Positions 16,108-24,471 are shown, numbered from the stretch's first letter. The stretch is DNA of 37,112 bases from Bacteroidales bacterium (GCA_021740045.1 JAIPAP010000035.1:1-37112); one strand, 5' to 3'. Translations and numbers: made by a program. Notes: generated from the letters alone by a model not told the origin.

Positions 16108-16629
16108 TTATTTCTTACCGGTTTTTTCATAATGATTTACTATTTCCACCAAAGTGCGGGTATTAATGTGGGCCGCATCCACTTCTATGTGAGCCTGCTC
16201 ATAAAAGGGCCTGCGCTCTTCAAGCTTTACTTCAATGAATTGATAAAGATCATGCGTATTTTCTTTATTGATAAGAGGCCTTTGCCGGCGCGAATGCTTT
16301 AAGCGCTCGAAAAGTTCGCCGGCTTCCATTTTAAGGTAGATAACCGTTCCGTATTGTTTTAAAAGCTTCATATGATTATAAAAACAAGGTGTACCACCTC
16401 CTGTTGACAACACCATGTTTCCCATTTCAATATGGGATAAAAGCACCTCATGCTCCAGTTCCCTGAACTTTTGCTCCCCAAAGCGGGTGAAAAAGTTTGG
16501 AATGCTCATTTGAAAACGGTTTTCAAACAGGACATCCGTATCCAGGAAGTCGTAACCGAGCTTATGAGCCAGCTTTCGACCCACCGAAGACTTTCCGCTA
16601 CCCATAAATCCTACAATAAATATTCGCAT
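16108..16629 (-). CDS. aroK: Shikimate kinase
   Basis: A 173-residue cytoplasmic kinase that phosphorylates shikimate at O3 in aromatic amino acid biosynthesis. The P-loop is GFMGSGKS at 7-14, D32 lies in DFLDTD, the substrate-binding loop is STGGGTPC, and the lid carries RRQRPLI. Length is typical. It stands alone on the minus strand, convergent with rlmD (stop codons touching) and divergent from recQ, whose start lies 94 bp away. The two genes share a short promoter region in which I saw no strong consensus element. Confidence 0.95.
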   Translation of the reverse strand: MRIFIVGFMGSGKSSVGRKLAHKLGYDFLDTDVLFENRFQMSIPNFFTRFGEQKFRELEHEVLLSHIEMGNMVLSTGGGTPCFYNHMKLLKQYGTVIYLKMEAGELFERLKHSRRQRPLINKENTHDLYQFIEVKLEERRPFYEQAHIEVDAAHINTRTLVEIVNHYEKTGKK

Positions 16630-16723
16630 ACCGGATTAGCTGATTTCAAAAGGTAAAATTAAAAAATCATCATGAATACCAATAACCGGATTATTTCGTA
16701 TATTCGTTCAAAACCGCTTACTA

Positions 16724-18628
16724 TTGGATATTAAGGAAATACTGATAAAATATTGGGGCTACTCTGTTTTTCGCCCAAGGCAGGAAGATATCATACAATC
16801 AGTTCTTGAAGGTAATGACACACTTGCCCTGTTACCCACCGGAGGCGGAAAATCACTGTGCTATCAAATTCCCGGTCTGGCCCGTGAAGGCATATGCCTG
16901 GTTATAACTCCATTAATTGCTTTAATGAAAGACCAGGTGGAAAATCTCCGTAAAAAAGGCATTCCGGCCATGGCACTGCATTCGGGCATGAAACGCCATG
17001 AAATAGAAGTGGTTATTGATAATGCCATTTATGGGGCTTATAAATTCCTTTATATCTCTCCTGAGCGTCTTCAAACCGAAAAGATGCAGGAAAGCATCAG
17101 GCATATGCAGGTGAACCTCCTTGCCGTTGATGAAGCGCATTGCATATCGCAGTGGGGCTATGACTTCAGGCCACCCTACCTTGAAATCGCCAATATCAGG
17201 CCTTTGATCAACGCACCTGTGCTGGCGCTAACCGCAACTGCAACCCGGGAGGTAATCACAGATATTCAGGAAAGACTATTATTCGCTAAGGAAAATCTAA
17301 TCCGGAAAAGTTTCGAGCGAAAAAACCTGACTTATGTGGTTTTTAAGGAAGAAGGCAAATTGAAACGCCTTACCAAGATCGCCGGGAATCTGAAAGGAAG
17401 TGGAATTGTTTATGTCCGCAACCGGAGAAAGACCCGGGAAATTGCCGAGTACCTTGCGAAGAACAGGTTTGGGGCAGGTTACTATCATGCCGGAATGAGT
17501 GCCCGCGATCGCGACCGTAAACAGGATGAATGGATCCGCGATAAGTTCAGGATCATGGTGGCCACTAATGCATTCGGAATGGGTATCGACAAGCCCGATG
17601 TACGCTTTGTTGTACACATGGACCTGCCCAATAGCCTGGAGGCATACTTCCAGGAAGCCGGAAGAGCAGGCAGAGATGAAAAACAAGCTTATGGCGTTAT
17701 GCTTTATGATGATGCTGATGTGATCGATGCCCGTCATATGCTGCAAATATCTTATCCGGAATTACCGGAGATCAGAAAAATATACAACGCCCTGGGGAAT
17801 TACCTGCAACTTGCCGTGGGTAGCGGAAAAGACCAGCATTTCGAGTTCGACTTAAACGACTTTAGTACCCAGTACAAGCTTAAACCCTTAATTGTGTTTA
17901 ACGCCCTGAAGTTACTTGAAAAAGAAGGTTATATCATGCTTACCGAAGCTTTGCGCCAACCCTCAAGAATACATTTCGAACTCAAAAAAGAGGACCTGTA
18001 CCGCTTCCAGGTGGAAAATTTAAAATACGACAGTTTTATTAAACTACTATTACGCTCCTACAGTGGCTTGTTCAATGAATTTGTAAAGATCAGTGAACAG
18101 GAAATAGCGCATCGCGCCGATACGGATACCAAAAATGTATTTAAGCTTCTTAAAACCCTTGAACGCTATGGGGTACTCACCTATATTCCGCAAACCGAGA
18201 AACCCCAATTAATTTTTATTACTAACCGGCTGGACGAACGGGATATACAGTTTTCCCATAAAAATTACCGTGACCGGAAAAAAGATGCTGAAAAGCGGCT
18301 CGAATCAGTCATCAACTACGTGAGCAGTCAATCGAAATGCCGCAGCCAACAATTGCTCGAATACTTCGGCGAAACCAACGTTATGCGATGCGGAAAATGC
18401 GATGTTTGCATAAAACGTAACCGCATGGAGCTTTCAGAACTGGACTTTGATCAGATCCTGGAACAACTGAAACCGCTATTGCAGTCGGGAGCTTATACCT
18501 TAGACGAGTTGGTAAAAAAAGTACGTTTTTCAAATGAAGATAAAATACTCAAAGTCTTTAACTGGCTCTTCGACAATGAACACATCAGGCAGGATGAACG
18601 TTTCCGGTATACCTGGTGGAAAAAATAG
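16724..18628 (+). CDS. recQ: ATP-dependent DNA helicase, RecQ family (TTG start)
   Basis: A 634-residue superfamily 2 helicase for recombination and fork repair. Walker A is TGGGKS at 39-44, the DEAH-type box is DEAHC at 136-140, and motif VI is QEAGRAGRDEKQA. The zinc module has C539, C556, C559, C562 with the CX16CX2CX2C spacing of E. coli RecQ. In E. coli that module follows the helicase core directly near residue 380; here about 160 residues with winged-helix-like segments intervene. There is no clear HRDC domain. The start codon is TTG: the upstream frame reaches a stop at 16673 with no ATG, and the next methionine is inside the helicase core. The glycosylase gene follows after 57 bp. 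Confidence 0.92.
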   Translation: MDIKEILIKYWGYSVFRPRQEDIIQSVLEGNDTLALLPTGGGKSLCYQIPGLAREGICLVITPLIALMKDQVENLRKKGIPAMALHSGMKRHEIEVVIDNAIYGAYKFLYISPERLQTEKMQESIRHMQVNLLAVDEAHCISQWGYDFRPPYLEIANIRPLINAPVLALTATATREVITDIQERLLFAKENLIRKSFERKNLTYVVFKEEGKLKRLTKIAGNLKGSGIVYVRNRRKTREIAEYLAKNRFGAGYYHAGMSARDRDRKQDEWIRDKFRIMVATNAFGMGIDKPDVRFVVHMDLPNSLEAYFQEAGRAGRDEKQAYGVMLYDDADVIDARHMLQISYPELPEIRKIYNALGNYLQLAVGSGKDQHFEFDLNDFSTQYKLKPLIVFNALKLLEKEGYIMLTEALRQPSRIHFELKKEDLYRFQVENLKYDSFIKLLLRSYSGLFNEFVKISEQEIAHRADTDTKNVFKLLKTLERYGVLTYIPQTEKPQLIFITNRLDERDIQFSHKNYRDRKKDAEKRLESVINYVSSQSKCRSQQLLEYFGETNVMRCGKCDVCIKRNRMELSELDFDQILEQLKPLLQSGAYTLDELVKKVRFSNEDKILKVFNWLFDNEHIRQDERFRYTWWKK

Positions 18629-18685
18629 GCTACTTTATCCCACCATTGAATTGATTATTTTCGCAACCTTGATTAACAGAGCTAC

Positions 18686-19285
18686 ATGATACTGGACAAA
18701 TCATTTTACATACGAGCCGATGTGGTAGCTATTTCGAAGGAATTGCTCGGGAAATACCTCTATACTTCTTTCGATGGCCATATTACCGGGGGCATTATTA
18801 CCGAGACCGAAGCCTACGCGGGACCGGATGACCGTGCTTCCCATGCATACGGTAACCGCCGTACCAAGCGCACTGAAATTATGTTCCGGGAAGGCGGCAT
18901 TGCTTATGTCTACCTTTGTTACGGTATACATTCGCTTTTCAACATAGTAACCAACAAGGCCGAAATCCCGCATGCCATCCTGATCCGTGGATTACAACCA
19001 ACCGATGGACTGGCAACCATGTTAAAACGGGCCGGGAAAAATAAAGTAAACAAAAACCTGGCGAATGGGCCGGGGAAAGTGACCAAAATACTGGGCATCC
19101 ATTATACGCATACCGGCTTACCCATAAGCAGGAGCTCCGCTCAAGATTACGGGCTAAAAATATGGCTGGAAGATAAAGGATTGATGATCAATCAAAACAC
19201 CATTACTGAAACAAAACGGGTAGGGGTTGATTATGCCGGTGTTGACGCCAAACTCCCCTATCGCTTTATCATTCCGTGGCAATAA
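18686..19285 (+). CDS. mpg: DNA-3-methyladenine glycosylase (AAG/MPG family)
   Basis: A 199-residue base-excision repair enzyme that removes alkylated purines and hypoxanthine. The family signature runs from IITETEAYAGPDDRASHAYG, with Glu42 of TEAY as the catalytic general base, through MFREGGIAYVYLCYGIHSLF, which includes the intercalating tyrosine region. NGPGKVTKILGI and the C-terminal VGVDYAG are also typical. It follows recQ by 57 bp on the same strand, so the two repair genes may be co-expressed. It is convergent with HU, with the HU terminator between them. Confidence 0.95.
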   Translation: MILDKSFYIRADVVAISKELLGKYLYTSFDGHITGGIITETEAYAGPDDRASHAYGNRRTKRTEIMFREGGIAYVYLCYGIHSLFNIVTNKAEIPHAILIRGLQPTDGLATMLKRAGKNKVNKNLANGPGKVTKILGIHYTHTGLPISRSSAQDYGLKIWLEDKGLMINQNTITETKRVGVDYAGVDAKLPYRFIIPWQ

Positions 19286-19318
19286 AAAAAAAGAGGCTGA
19301 CTCTTTAGAATCAGCCTC
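19284..19318 (-). terminator. Intrinsic terminator of the HU gene
   Basis: On the minus strand, GAGGCTGA (complement of 19311-19318) pairs with TCAGCCTC (complement of 19293-19300), with an inner TCT/AGA extension, and is followed by nine T (complement of 19284-19292). It lies 25 bp after the HU stop codon. The plus strand lacks a T-run, so it serves HU rather than the glycosylase. Confidence 0.9.
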
Positions 19319-19342
19319 AGCTTTGGTTAAACGTAAAGTTTT

Positions 19343-19615
19343 TTACTTAACCGCGTCTGATAACTCAGCGCCTGGCTTAAATTTAGCCACCTTCTTAGCT
19401 GGAATCTGGATTTCTTTACCAGTTTGGGGGTTTCTACCTTTACGTGAAGCCCGCTTAGCCACTGAGAAAGTGCCAAATCCTACCAGTGCAACGCGATCAC
19501 CTTTTTTCAAAGCTTTGGTTGTGTTTTGGATGAAAGAATCCAATGCACGCTTGGCATCGGCTTTTGTCAATCCACTGTCTGAAGACATTGCTTCAATTAA
19601 TTCTGCTTTGTTCAT
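19343..19615 (-). CDS. hup: HU family DNA-binding protein
   Basis: A 90-residue histone-like protein that bends and compacts DNA as a dimer. The sequence is canonical: MNKAELIEAMSSDSGLTKAD, then VGFGTFSVAKRASRKGRNPQ and TGKEIQIPAKKVAKFKPG, which form the beta-arm with its proline tip. It is monocistronic, with the best promoter match of the window upstream and a strong intrinsic terminator downstream, as expected for an abundantly expressed gene. Confidence 0.97.
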   Translation of the reverse strand: MNKAELIEAMSSDSGLTKADAKRALDSFIQNTTKALKKGDRVALVGFGTFSVAKRASRKGRNPQTGKEIQIPAKKVAKFKPGAELSDAVK

Positions 19616-19670
19616 GTTTCTTGGTTTTTAATTAACAAATCAAATTTGTTGATATATTGGGTATCTAGTG

Positions 19671-19700
19671 CAAATATAACCTATTTTCGGGGAAATGCAA
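19671..19700 (-). promoter_or_regulatory. Bacteroidota-type promoter of hup
   Basis: On the minus strand, TTG (complement of 19698-19700) is separated by exactly 19 nt from TATATTTG (complement of 19671-19678), a perfect TAnnTTTG -7 element. Transcription would begin near 19664, giving a leader of about 50 nt before the ATG at 19615. Gene identity and position support it. Confidence 0.7.
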
Positions 19701-19714
19701 GGGGTAACTTCCAA

Positions 19715-19775
19715 AAGGCCTGAATTTGTTAATAAAACAAGGCCTTTGTTAATAACTTTAGCCGCTACAGCGGCT
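19715..19775 (-). terminator. Hairpin after fmt with adjacent direct repeat
   Basis: A GC-rich perfect hairpin (AGCCGC at 19760-19765, GCGGCT at 19770-19775, loop TACA) lies 35 bp beyond the fmt stop codon, before the hup promoter. It has no T-run, so it is at best a weak or factor-assisted terminator. Next to it AAGGCCTGAATTTGTTAATAA (the match is AAGGCCT plus TTTGTTAATAA) is repeated in shorter form at 19739-19755. Confidence 0.4.
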
Positions 19776-19809
19776 TTGGTGAGGTCAAATTTTTTGAAAA
19801 TTTTTAAAT

Positions 19810-20769
19810 TTATTTCGCCTTCCATTCATTATTAAGTTTAAATCCTCTTAAAAAATCCTCAACAGGCATACGTCTTTTTCCACTTTGTTGTAATGAAATA
19901 ATATTTATGGCGCCGTCGGAGGTAATTATTTTTAAGTAATTCTTATTATCGGAAATTACATCACCCGCTTCAGCATCTTCGGGTTTCTGATAAATGGGGT
20001 CGGCTTGGAAAATCCTGAGGTGAACCCGGTTGCCTTCCCGATCATGCAATTCGGTAAAGGCAGCCGGATAAGGGCTTAATCCCCGGATTAAATTATAGAC
20101 ATCGCTGGTGTTTTTTCCCCAATTAATGCGACAATCTTCCTTGTAAATCTTAGGGGCTTTTTTGATCTCAATACCAGAGGGAGACATATCTTCCTGCCGT
20201 TTTAGCGTATACCTATTTTGTGCAATTGCTTCAACCGTAAGCAGCACCAACCTGCTCCCCTTTTCCATCAGCTTATCATGCAACTCACCGGCTGTTTCAT
20301 CAGGACCGATATGCACTTTATCCTGCAGGATAATCGTTCCTGTATCGATCTTGTTATCAAGGAAAAAAGTGGTTATCCCGGTTTCAGTTTCACCATTAAG
20401 AATAGCGTGATTGATGGGTGCTGCACCCCGGTATTGCGGCAACAATGAGGCATGCAGATTAAAGGTCCCCTTTTCGGGCAGGCTCCAAACAACCTCGGGC
20501 AACATTCTAAAAGCAACTACTACCTGCAAGTGGGGTTTTAAACTCCGAAGCTCGTTAACAAAGCCATTATCTTTAAGATTTTCAGGTTGTAACAAATACA
20601 ACTCTTTTTTAAGGGCATACTTTTTAACTGCCGATTGCACCGGCTTTTGGCCCCGTCCTGCCGGTTTATCAGGAGCAGTAACAACGGCAGCAATATCGTA
20701 TCCGCTTTTTACCAGGATGTCGAGCGGTGGAACTGCAAATTCAGGGGTTCCCATAAAAACAATACGCAT
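19810..20769 (-). CDS. fmt: Methionyl-tRNA formyltransferase
   Basis: A 319-residue enzyme that formylates the initiator Met-tRNA using 10-formyl-tetrahydrofolate. The catalytic triad typical of the family is visible as N104, H106 (FNLHASLLPQYRGAAPIN) and D142 (NKIDTGTI). The N-terminus MRIVFMGTPEFAVPPL and the C-terminal OB-fold-like region are standard. A perfect -7 match, TACTTTTG (complement of 20793-20800), lies 23 bp upstream of the start, so fmt can be expressed separately from the upstream 482-codon gene, whose stop is 74 bp away. The common neighbour def is not adjacent. Confidence 0.97.
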   Translation of the reverse strand: MRIVFMGTPEFAVPPLDILVKSGYDIAAVVTAPDKPAGRGQKPVQSAVKKYALKKELYLLQPENLKDNGFVNELRSLKPHLQVVVAFRMLPEVVWSLPEKGTFNLHASLLPQYRGAAPINHAILNGETETGITTFFLDNKIDTGTIILQDKVHIGPDETAGELHDKLMEKGSRLVLLTVEAIAQNRYTLKRQEDMSPSGIEIKKAPKIYKEDCRINWGKNTSDVYNLIRGLSPYPAAFTELHDREGNRVHLRIFQADPIYQKPEDAEAGDVISDNKNYLKIITSDGAINIISLQQSGKRRMPVEDFLRGFKLNNEWKAK

Positions 20770-20792
20770 AGCTTCTTCATTTTTTATTGTTG

Positions 20793-20800
20793 CAAAAGTA
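20793..20800 (-). promoter_or_regulatory. Candidate -7 element for fmt
   Basis: CAAAAGTA on the plus strand is TACTTTTG on the minus strand, a perfect TAnnTTTG, about 23 bp before the fmt start codon. No TTG is found at the matching -33 distance, so it may be a weak promoter or chance. Confidence 0.3.
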
Positions 20801-20843
20801 AGCCAAACAAATCACCTGCCATTATTGGGCCGCATAAGTTCTA

Positions 20844-22292
20844 TTATTCATAACACTCGTCCCGGTTGCGTTCAATCAATTCACCATCCCCCTTATAACC
20901 AAATATTCTATTGGCTTTGATGAATTTTTCCACATAAACGGGCACTTTTCGTTCCCAACCGGGTTTTTGGTTTTCTATCATCCTACGAACTTCCCTCGAT
21001 TTGATCGGTAATACCTCTTCCTTCACATTTTCCAGGTCGAGGATTTTGCGGTTTTCCATTAAATACCGGTAAAGGTATTTGAGATCTCCGGGTAGCGGTA
21101 AATTTTTGGAAGTAATGAGTTCACCGGTATCAGGATCTTTGGTGGGGTATACATAAAGCTTCATATTTTTTACAAACAGTTTCCCGAATGCTTCGAGGAT
21201 GCCGCCGTTAAGGTGGGTATAAAACGAGCGATCAAGCACATTAAGGAAGGTGGGGATACCGATGACAATGCGCAGGTTGGTGATCTTGAACTGCGAAAAA
21301 TAGGAAACCAGCTTATAATATTCCCTGAAATTGGAAACCATCACATTTTGCCCCATGCCGTTGAGCAAATCCACGCGGTCGAGAAAATCACGCTCATCCA
21401 GTTCACCTTCTTCCAGTAAATTATTTAATGTGATTTCGCAAAGACTAAGTGTTTTTTGTTTTTTATAATCCTCATCGCGCTTAAAAACGCTGTAACTGGT
21501 TTTAAGCATATCAAACCCAACGTAGGTAATGGGGCGAAAGCTTCCGCGGAAGGCCAGCAGGTTTTTCTTATACAGCATTTCCGAGGGCTGCTGCACGTTC
21601 CCATAGCGATCGAACATGGTGGCATTGGTCATGCGGTTGCTTACCAACTGAACACTTAACAAGCGGTTATCAACATATTCCAGGTCGGGGCCGGTCATAC
21701 GTACCAGGGTGATCTCTATACGGTCGCGGGATAGGTTATCCAGCAAGGATTTTAGAAAAACATTGGGCCGGTCATGGAAGAAATAACAAGCATAGATCAG
21801 GTTTACGCCTAAAATGCCAAGGGTTTGTTGTTGAAGCAGGCCATCGTTTTCAAGCAAGTTAACATGCAATACCACCTCGTTAGGCTCTGTTTGCTGATTA
21901 ACTTGATACCGAACACCCAACCAGCCATGGCTATAATTATCCTTTTTGTAATTAAGGATAGCCACAGTATTTCCAAAGGCGAAAAACCGGCATCTTTTGG
22001 GCCGATGCTCTTCAAGAATATTGATCACCTCATCGTATTCCGTTTTCAGCATCTTGGTAAGCCGTGCTTCCGACACATAACGTCCAGTTCTGTTACGGTT
22101 ATAAAGGCGATCACTAAAAAGTTTGTCATAGGCTGAGATTGATTTGGCTACAGTCCCTGAGGCACCTCCAGCCTGAAAAAAATTACGGGCAACCTCCTGT
22201 CCACCGCCTATTTCGGCAATAGTACCATAAATGGTCGGATCAAGGTTGATCTGAAGGGCTTTTCGATTCGTGCTTAGGATCTCTCGCTCCAT
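20844..22292 (-). CDS. Conserved protein of unknown function (482 aa)
   Basis: A large soluble protein without signal peptide or membrane helices. The N-terminus, with MEREILSTNRKALQINLDPT followed by a glycine-rich AEIGGGQEVARNFFQAGGAS, is a conserved opening I have seen in proteins of this size across several phyla. Some are labelled nicotinate-nucleotide adenylyltransferase in databases. I find no HxGH nucleotidyltransferase motif here, so I do not adopt that label. The rest contains mixed alpha/beta segments (FRITNLRIVIGIPTFLNVLD-like at the middle) and a charged C-terminus. It lies upstream of fmt on the same strand, 74 bp apart, and is divergent from the metallophosphoesterase. Function unknown. 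Confidence 0.7.
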   Translation of the reverse strand: MEREILSTNRKALQINLDPTIYGTIAEIGGGQEVARNFFQAGGASGTVAKSISAYDKLFSDRLYNRNRTGRYVSEARLTKMLKTEYDEVINILEEHRPKRCRFFAFGNTVAILNYKKDNYSHGWLGVRYQVNQQTEPNEVVLHVNLLENDGLLQQQTLGILGVNLIYACYFFHDRPNVFLKSLLDNLSRDRIEITLVRMTGPDLEYVDNRLLSVQLVSNRMTNATMFDRYGNVQQPSEMLYKKNLLAFRGSFRPITYVGFDMLKTSYSVFKRDEDYKKQKTLSLCEITLNNLLEEGELDERDFLDRVDLLNGMGQNVMVSNFREYYKLVSYFSQFKITNLRIVIGIPTFLNVLDRSFYTHLNGGILEAFGKLFVKNMKLYVYPTKDPDTGELITSKNLPLPGDLKYLYRYLMENRKILDLENVKEEVLPIKSREVRRMIENQKPGWERKVPVYVEKFIKANRIFGYKGDGELIERNRDECYE

Positions 22293-22400
22293 GAGCCTGC
22301 TGATTCCTTTGTTTCATTTAACATACAATCGAAGCGGGATATTGTTTTTAAAAAGTTTTCGGCCGGTAACTTTTAATATTGGCCTAACAATGCTATCTTA

Positions 22401-23366
22401 GTGGAACATGATCAAAATAATACGATGACAAAGCTGACAACAGAAGAAAAAAAGCGGCTGATATGGGCGGTAAACCGCTCTGTGCTTGAGCTGGAAAATG
22501 TTAAGTACCGCCGCAACGGTAAGAAAAGCAAAAGCCATTGGAACACCTTTGAAGAATTGGCTCATATCTTTGCGTGGCTCTTGAAAATTATTGGATGGTA
22601 TGATAAAGGCGTTGAAAATGCGAAAAACATTGCCCTGAAAGAAATTACCCTTGAATTTAATAATTTGCCTGAAGAATTCGACAACTACCGCATCCTTCAC
22701 CTCACCGACCTGCACATCGACAGCATCCCGGGCCTGGAAGATATTATCATCGATCTTATCAAACCGCTGAAATATGACCTTTGTGTGATGTCCGGCGATT
22801 ACCGCAAAAATGTTCATGGTAGCTTTAGAACTATCTTGCAACCCATGTCCAAAATCGCTAACAATATACAAGCTACCGATGGGATTTTCGCTGTGCTGGG
22901 CAACCATGACACCTATTTTATGGACGATTACCAGAAAGAAGTGGGCATCCGGCTGTTGGTTAATGAGTCCAAAACAATAACACGTGGAAAGGAGCAAATA
23001 GTCCTTACCGGTACTGACGACCCCTATCATTATTATACCGAACAGGCCCTGCTTGCCCTGGAAGAAGAATACAAAGGATTCAAAATAGCGCTCATTCACA
23101 CACCCGAACTAGCCGATCTGGCGGATAATAACGGCTATAGCTTTTATCTTTGCGGGCATACTCATGGCGGGCAAATCTGCCTGCCCAATGGAAAACCCAT
23201 TATCACCCACCAATACGAAGGCAAAAAGTTTTACAATGGATTGTGGCACTATGGTGGAGTTACCGGCTACACCTCGCCCGGTTGCGGTGTTTCGGGGATA
23301 CCCTTGCGCTTTAATTCGCAGGGTGAAGTTACGGTATTTACGCTGAAGCGAAAGCCCTCCCAATGA
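22401..23366 (+). CDS. Metallophosphoesterase (calcineurin-like, YkuE type)
   Basis: A 321-residue hydrolase with the complete set of dimetal motifs: LTDLHID (D103, H105), SGDYR (D133), GNHD (N168 to D170), IHTPE, and the final GHTHGGQ. The residues before 85 form a helical, basic extension. It has no signal peptide, unlike many UDP-2,3-diacylglucosamine hydrolase relatives, so a cytoplasmic or membrane-associated phosphodiesterase is most likely. Substrate unknown. ATGs at 22401 and 22425 (MTKLTTEEKK) are both possible starts. It is divergent from the 482-residue unknown gene. Confidence 0.88.
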   Translation: MEHDQNNTMTKLTTEEKKRLIWAVNRSVLELENVKYRRNGKKSKSHWNTFEELAHIFAWLLKIIGWYDKGVENAKNIALKEITLEFNNLPEEFDNYRILHLTDLHIDSIPGLEDIIIDLIKPLKYDLCVMSGDYRKNVHGSFRTILQPMSKIANNIQATDGIFAVLGNHDTYFMDDYQKEVGIRLLVNESKTITRGKEQIVLTGTDDPYHYYTEQALLALEEEYKGFKIALIHTPELADLADNNGYSFYLCGHTHGGQICLPNGKPIITHQYEGKKFYNGLWHYGGVTGYTSPGCGVSGIPLRFNSQGEVTVFTLKRKPSQ

Positions 23367-23471
23367 GAAAACATAGGACGTTGCCCTATGCTGAGATGTG
23401 TGAGCCATTCAGGCTCTATATTGCCGCAAATTTATTCCCACGGCATGATCAGGTTCTAAAAAACTAGCGGA

Positions 23472-23525
23472 ATCAACACATCCCCACATTAACAAATCCT
23501 CACATTAACACATCAACACATCCCC
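23472..23525. repeat. Nested short direct repeats (ACACATC/CACATTAACA units)
   Basis: The unit ATCAACACATCCCC occurs at 23472-23485 and again at 23512-23525. Between them CACATTAACA occurs twice (23485-23494 and 23501-23510). The block is strand-asymmetric, with almost no G, and lies in the 275-bp spacer between the phosphoesterase and the membrane protein. It looks like a small array that can expand by slippage. Confidence 0.5.
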
Positions 23526-23608
23526 CGAAAGCTACGAGCTACCACCTGCGAACTACCGGCTAACTCATTTTTCTATCGCTTCCCTACCCTCATCTGCCTC
23601 CTTTTCCC

Positions 23609-23616
23609 TACTTTTG
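23609..23616 (+). promoter_or_regulatory. Candidate -7 element for the membrane protein gene
   Basis: TACTTTTG is a perfect TAnnTTTG match, 25 bp before the ATG at 23642, giving a short leader. No -33 TTG was found at the right distance. Confidence 0.3.
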
Positions 23617-23641
23617 CCGCATCAAAAAAACCGGCTCAACC

Positions 23642-24418
23642 ATGAAGAAAGCAGACATCATCTTTTTCACAGGCTTTATCTTACTGTTTCTACCCTTTTT
23701 CGCATCCAGTGGGGTTTACGCCTTTTATCACCATTTAAACGCTGACCACCCCTACCTGATGAGCTTTATTAAATTTGCTATTTTGGCTACCATTGGCGAG
23801 ATGATCGCCCACCGCATCAAAACGGGCTTGTACTATGCCAAAGGCTTTGGCTTTATTCCCCGTGCGCTGATTTGGGGTATCATGGGCATTATGATCAAAA
23901 TGGCCTTTGTGATCTTTGCCGCCGGCGCCCCGGTAATGCTGGCTACTATGGGTGTTGAATACCCCACCGCCGTGCCTGCGGAAATTTTGGACCAAAGCAT
24001 TGCCGAGTCGCGTTCATGGTTGCATTTCCTTTCGGCTTTTGCTGTAAGCACTACGTTAAACCTCTTTTTCGCCCCGGTTTTTATGACCTTCCATAAAATT
24101 ACCGATACCCATATTTTGACCGGGAAGGGAAAACTCAACAAATTTTTCACCATTATTCCCTTTGGTGATATTATGGCCAATTTGAACTGGTCGGTGATGT
24201 GGAACTTTGTGTTTAAAAAGACCATTATCCTGTTCTGGATACCGGCCCAAACCATCACCTTTATGTTACCGCCCGAACACCGCATTTTGTTCGCCGCGTT
24301 GTTGAGCATTGTCCTGGGTGTCTTCCTGGCCGTTGCCAGTCTTAAGAGCCGGCCGGAGGAAACAAAACAAGCGGCAAAAACCGAGGAGCTGGAAATGGCT
24401 GATGTGACTGCGGAATAA
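23642..24418 (+). CDS. Integral membrane protein, possibly Mpv17/PMP22-like
   Basis: A 258-residue inner-membrane protein with about five or six hydrophobic segments, starting at the N-terminus (FFTGFILLFLPFFASSGVYAF), then ALIWGIMGIMIKMAFVIFAA, a long hydrophobic part around FLSAFAVSTTLNLFFAPVF, and FAALLSIVLGVFLAVASL near the end. The segment FKKTIILFWIPAQTITFMLP resembles the family motif of eukaryotic Mpv17/PMP22 proteins (W..P.Q..NF..VP), so a distant relationship is possible. The last 25 residues are an acidic, soluble tail. It stands alone on the plus strand. Immediately after its stop lies a remnant of T9SS sorting-domain sequence unrelated to it. Function unknown. Confidence 0.65.
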   Translation: MKKADIIFFTGFILLFLPFFASSGVYAFYHHLNADHPYLMSFIKFAILATIGEMIAHRIKTGLYYAKGFGFIPRALIWGIMGIMIKMAFVIFAAGAPVMLATMGVEYPTAVPAEILDQSIAESRSWLHFLSAFAVSTTLNLFFAPVFMTFHKITDTHILTGKGKLNKFFTIIPFGDIMANLNWSVMWNFVFKKTIILFWIPAQTITFMLPPEHRILFAALLSIVLGVFLAVASLKSRPEETKQAAKTEELEMADVTAE

Positions 24419-24421
24419 GAA

Positions 24422-24471
24422 GCAAACTCCTGCAAAACCGCCCCAATCCATGCTCAATTGTCCTTTTTTAA
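24422..24471 (+). pseudogene. Remnant of the start of a T9SS sorting domain
   Basis: Starting 4 bp after the membrane protein stop, the sequence reads in the plus frame from 24424 as KLLQNRPNPCSIVLF then stop. The first nine residues, KLLQNRPNP, match the start of the sorting domain of the C25 gene (codons from 36851), and the DNA matches at all but about four of 35 positions. No start codon or upstream secreted gene belongs to it. It is a scrap of a formerly larger T9SS cargo gene. Confidence 0.7.

Noticed and set aside
20411-20920. 169-codon plus-strand frame across fmt
   Set aside because: Antisense to fmt, whose catalytic residues N104, H106 and D142 are all present.
22398-23099. 233-codon minus-strand frame opposite the metallophosphoesterase
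   Set aside because: The plus strand encodes all metal-binding motifs of the phosphoesterase family.
23472-23525. CRISPR-like array
   Set aside because: Repeat units are only 10 to 14 bp, with no regular spacers and no cas genes in the window. The Cas4-like protein at 7234 is a stand-alone DUF2779 protein.
23833-24435. 200-codon minus-strand frame opposite the membrane protein
   Set aside because: Antisense shadow: the plus-strand product has clear membrane segments and a sensible start.
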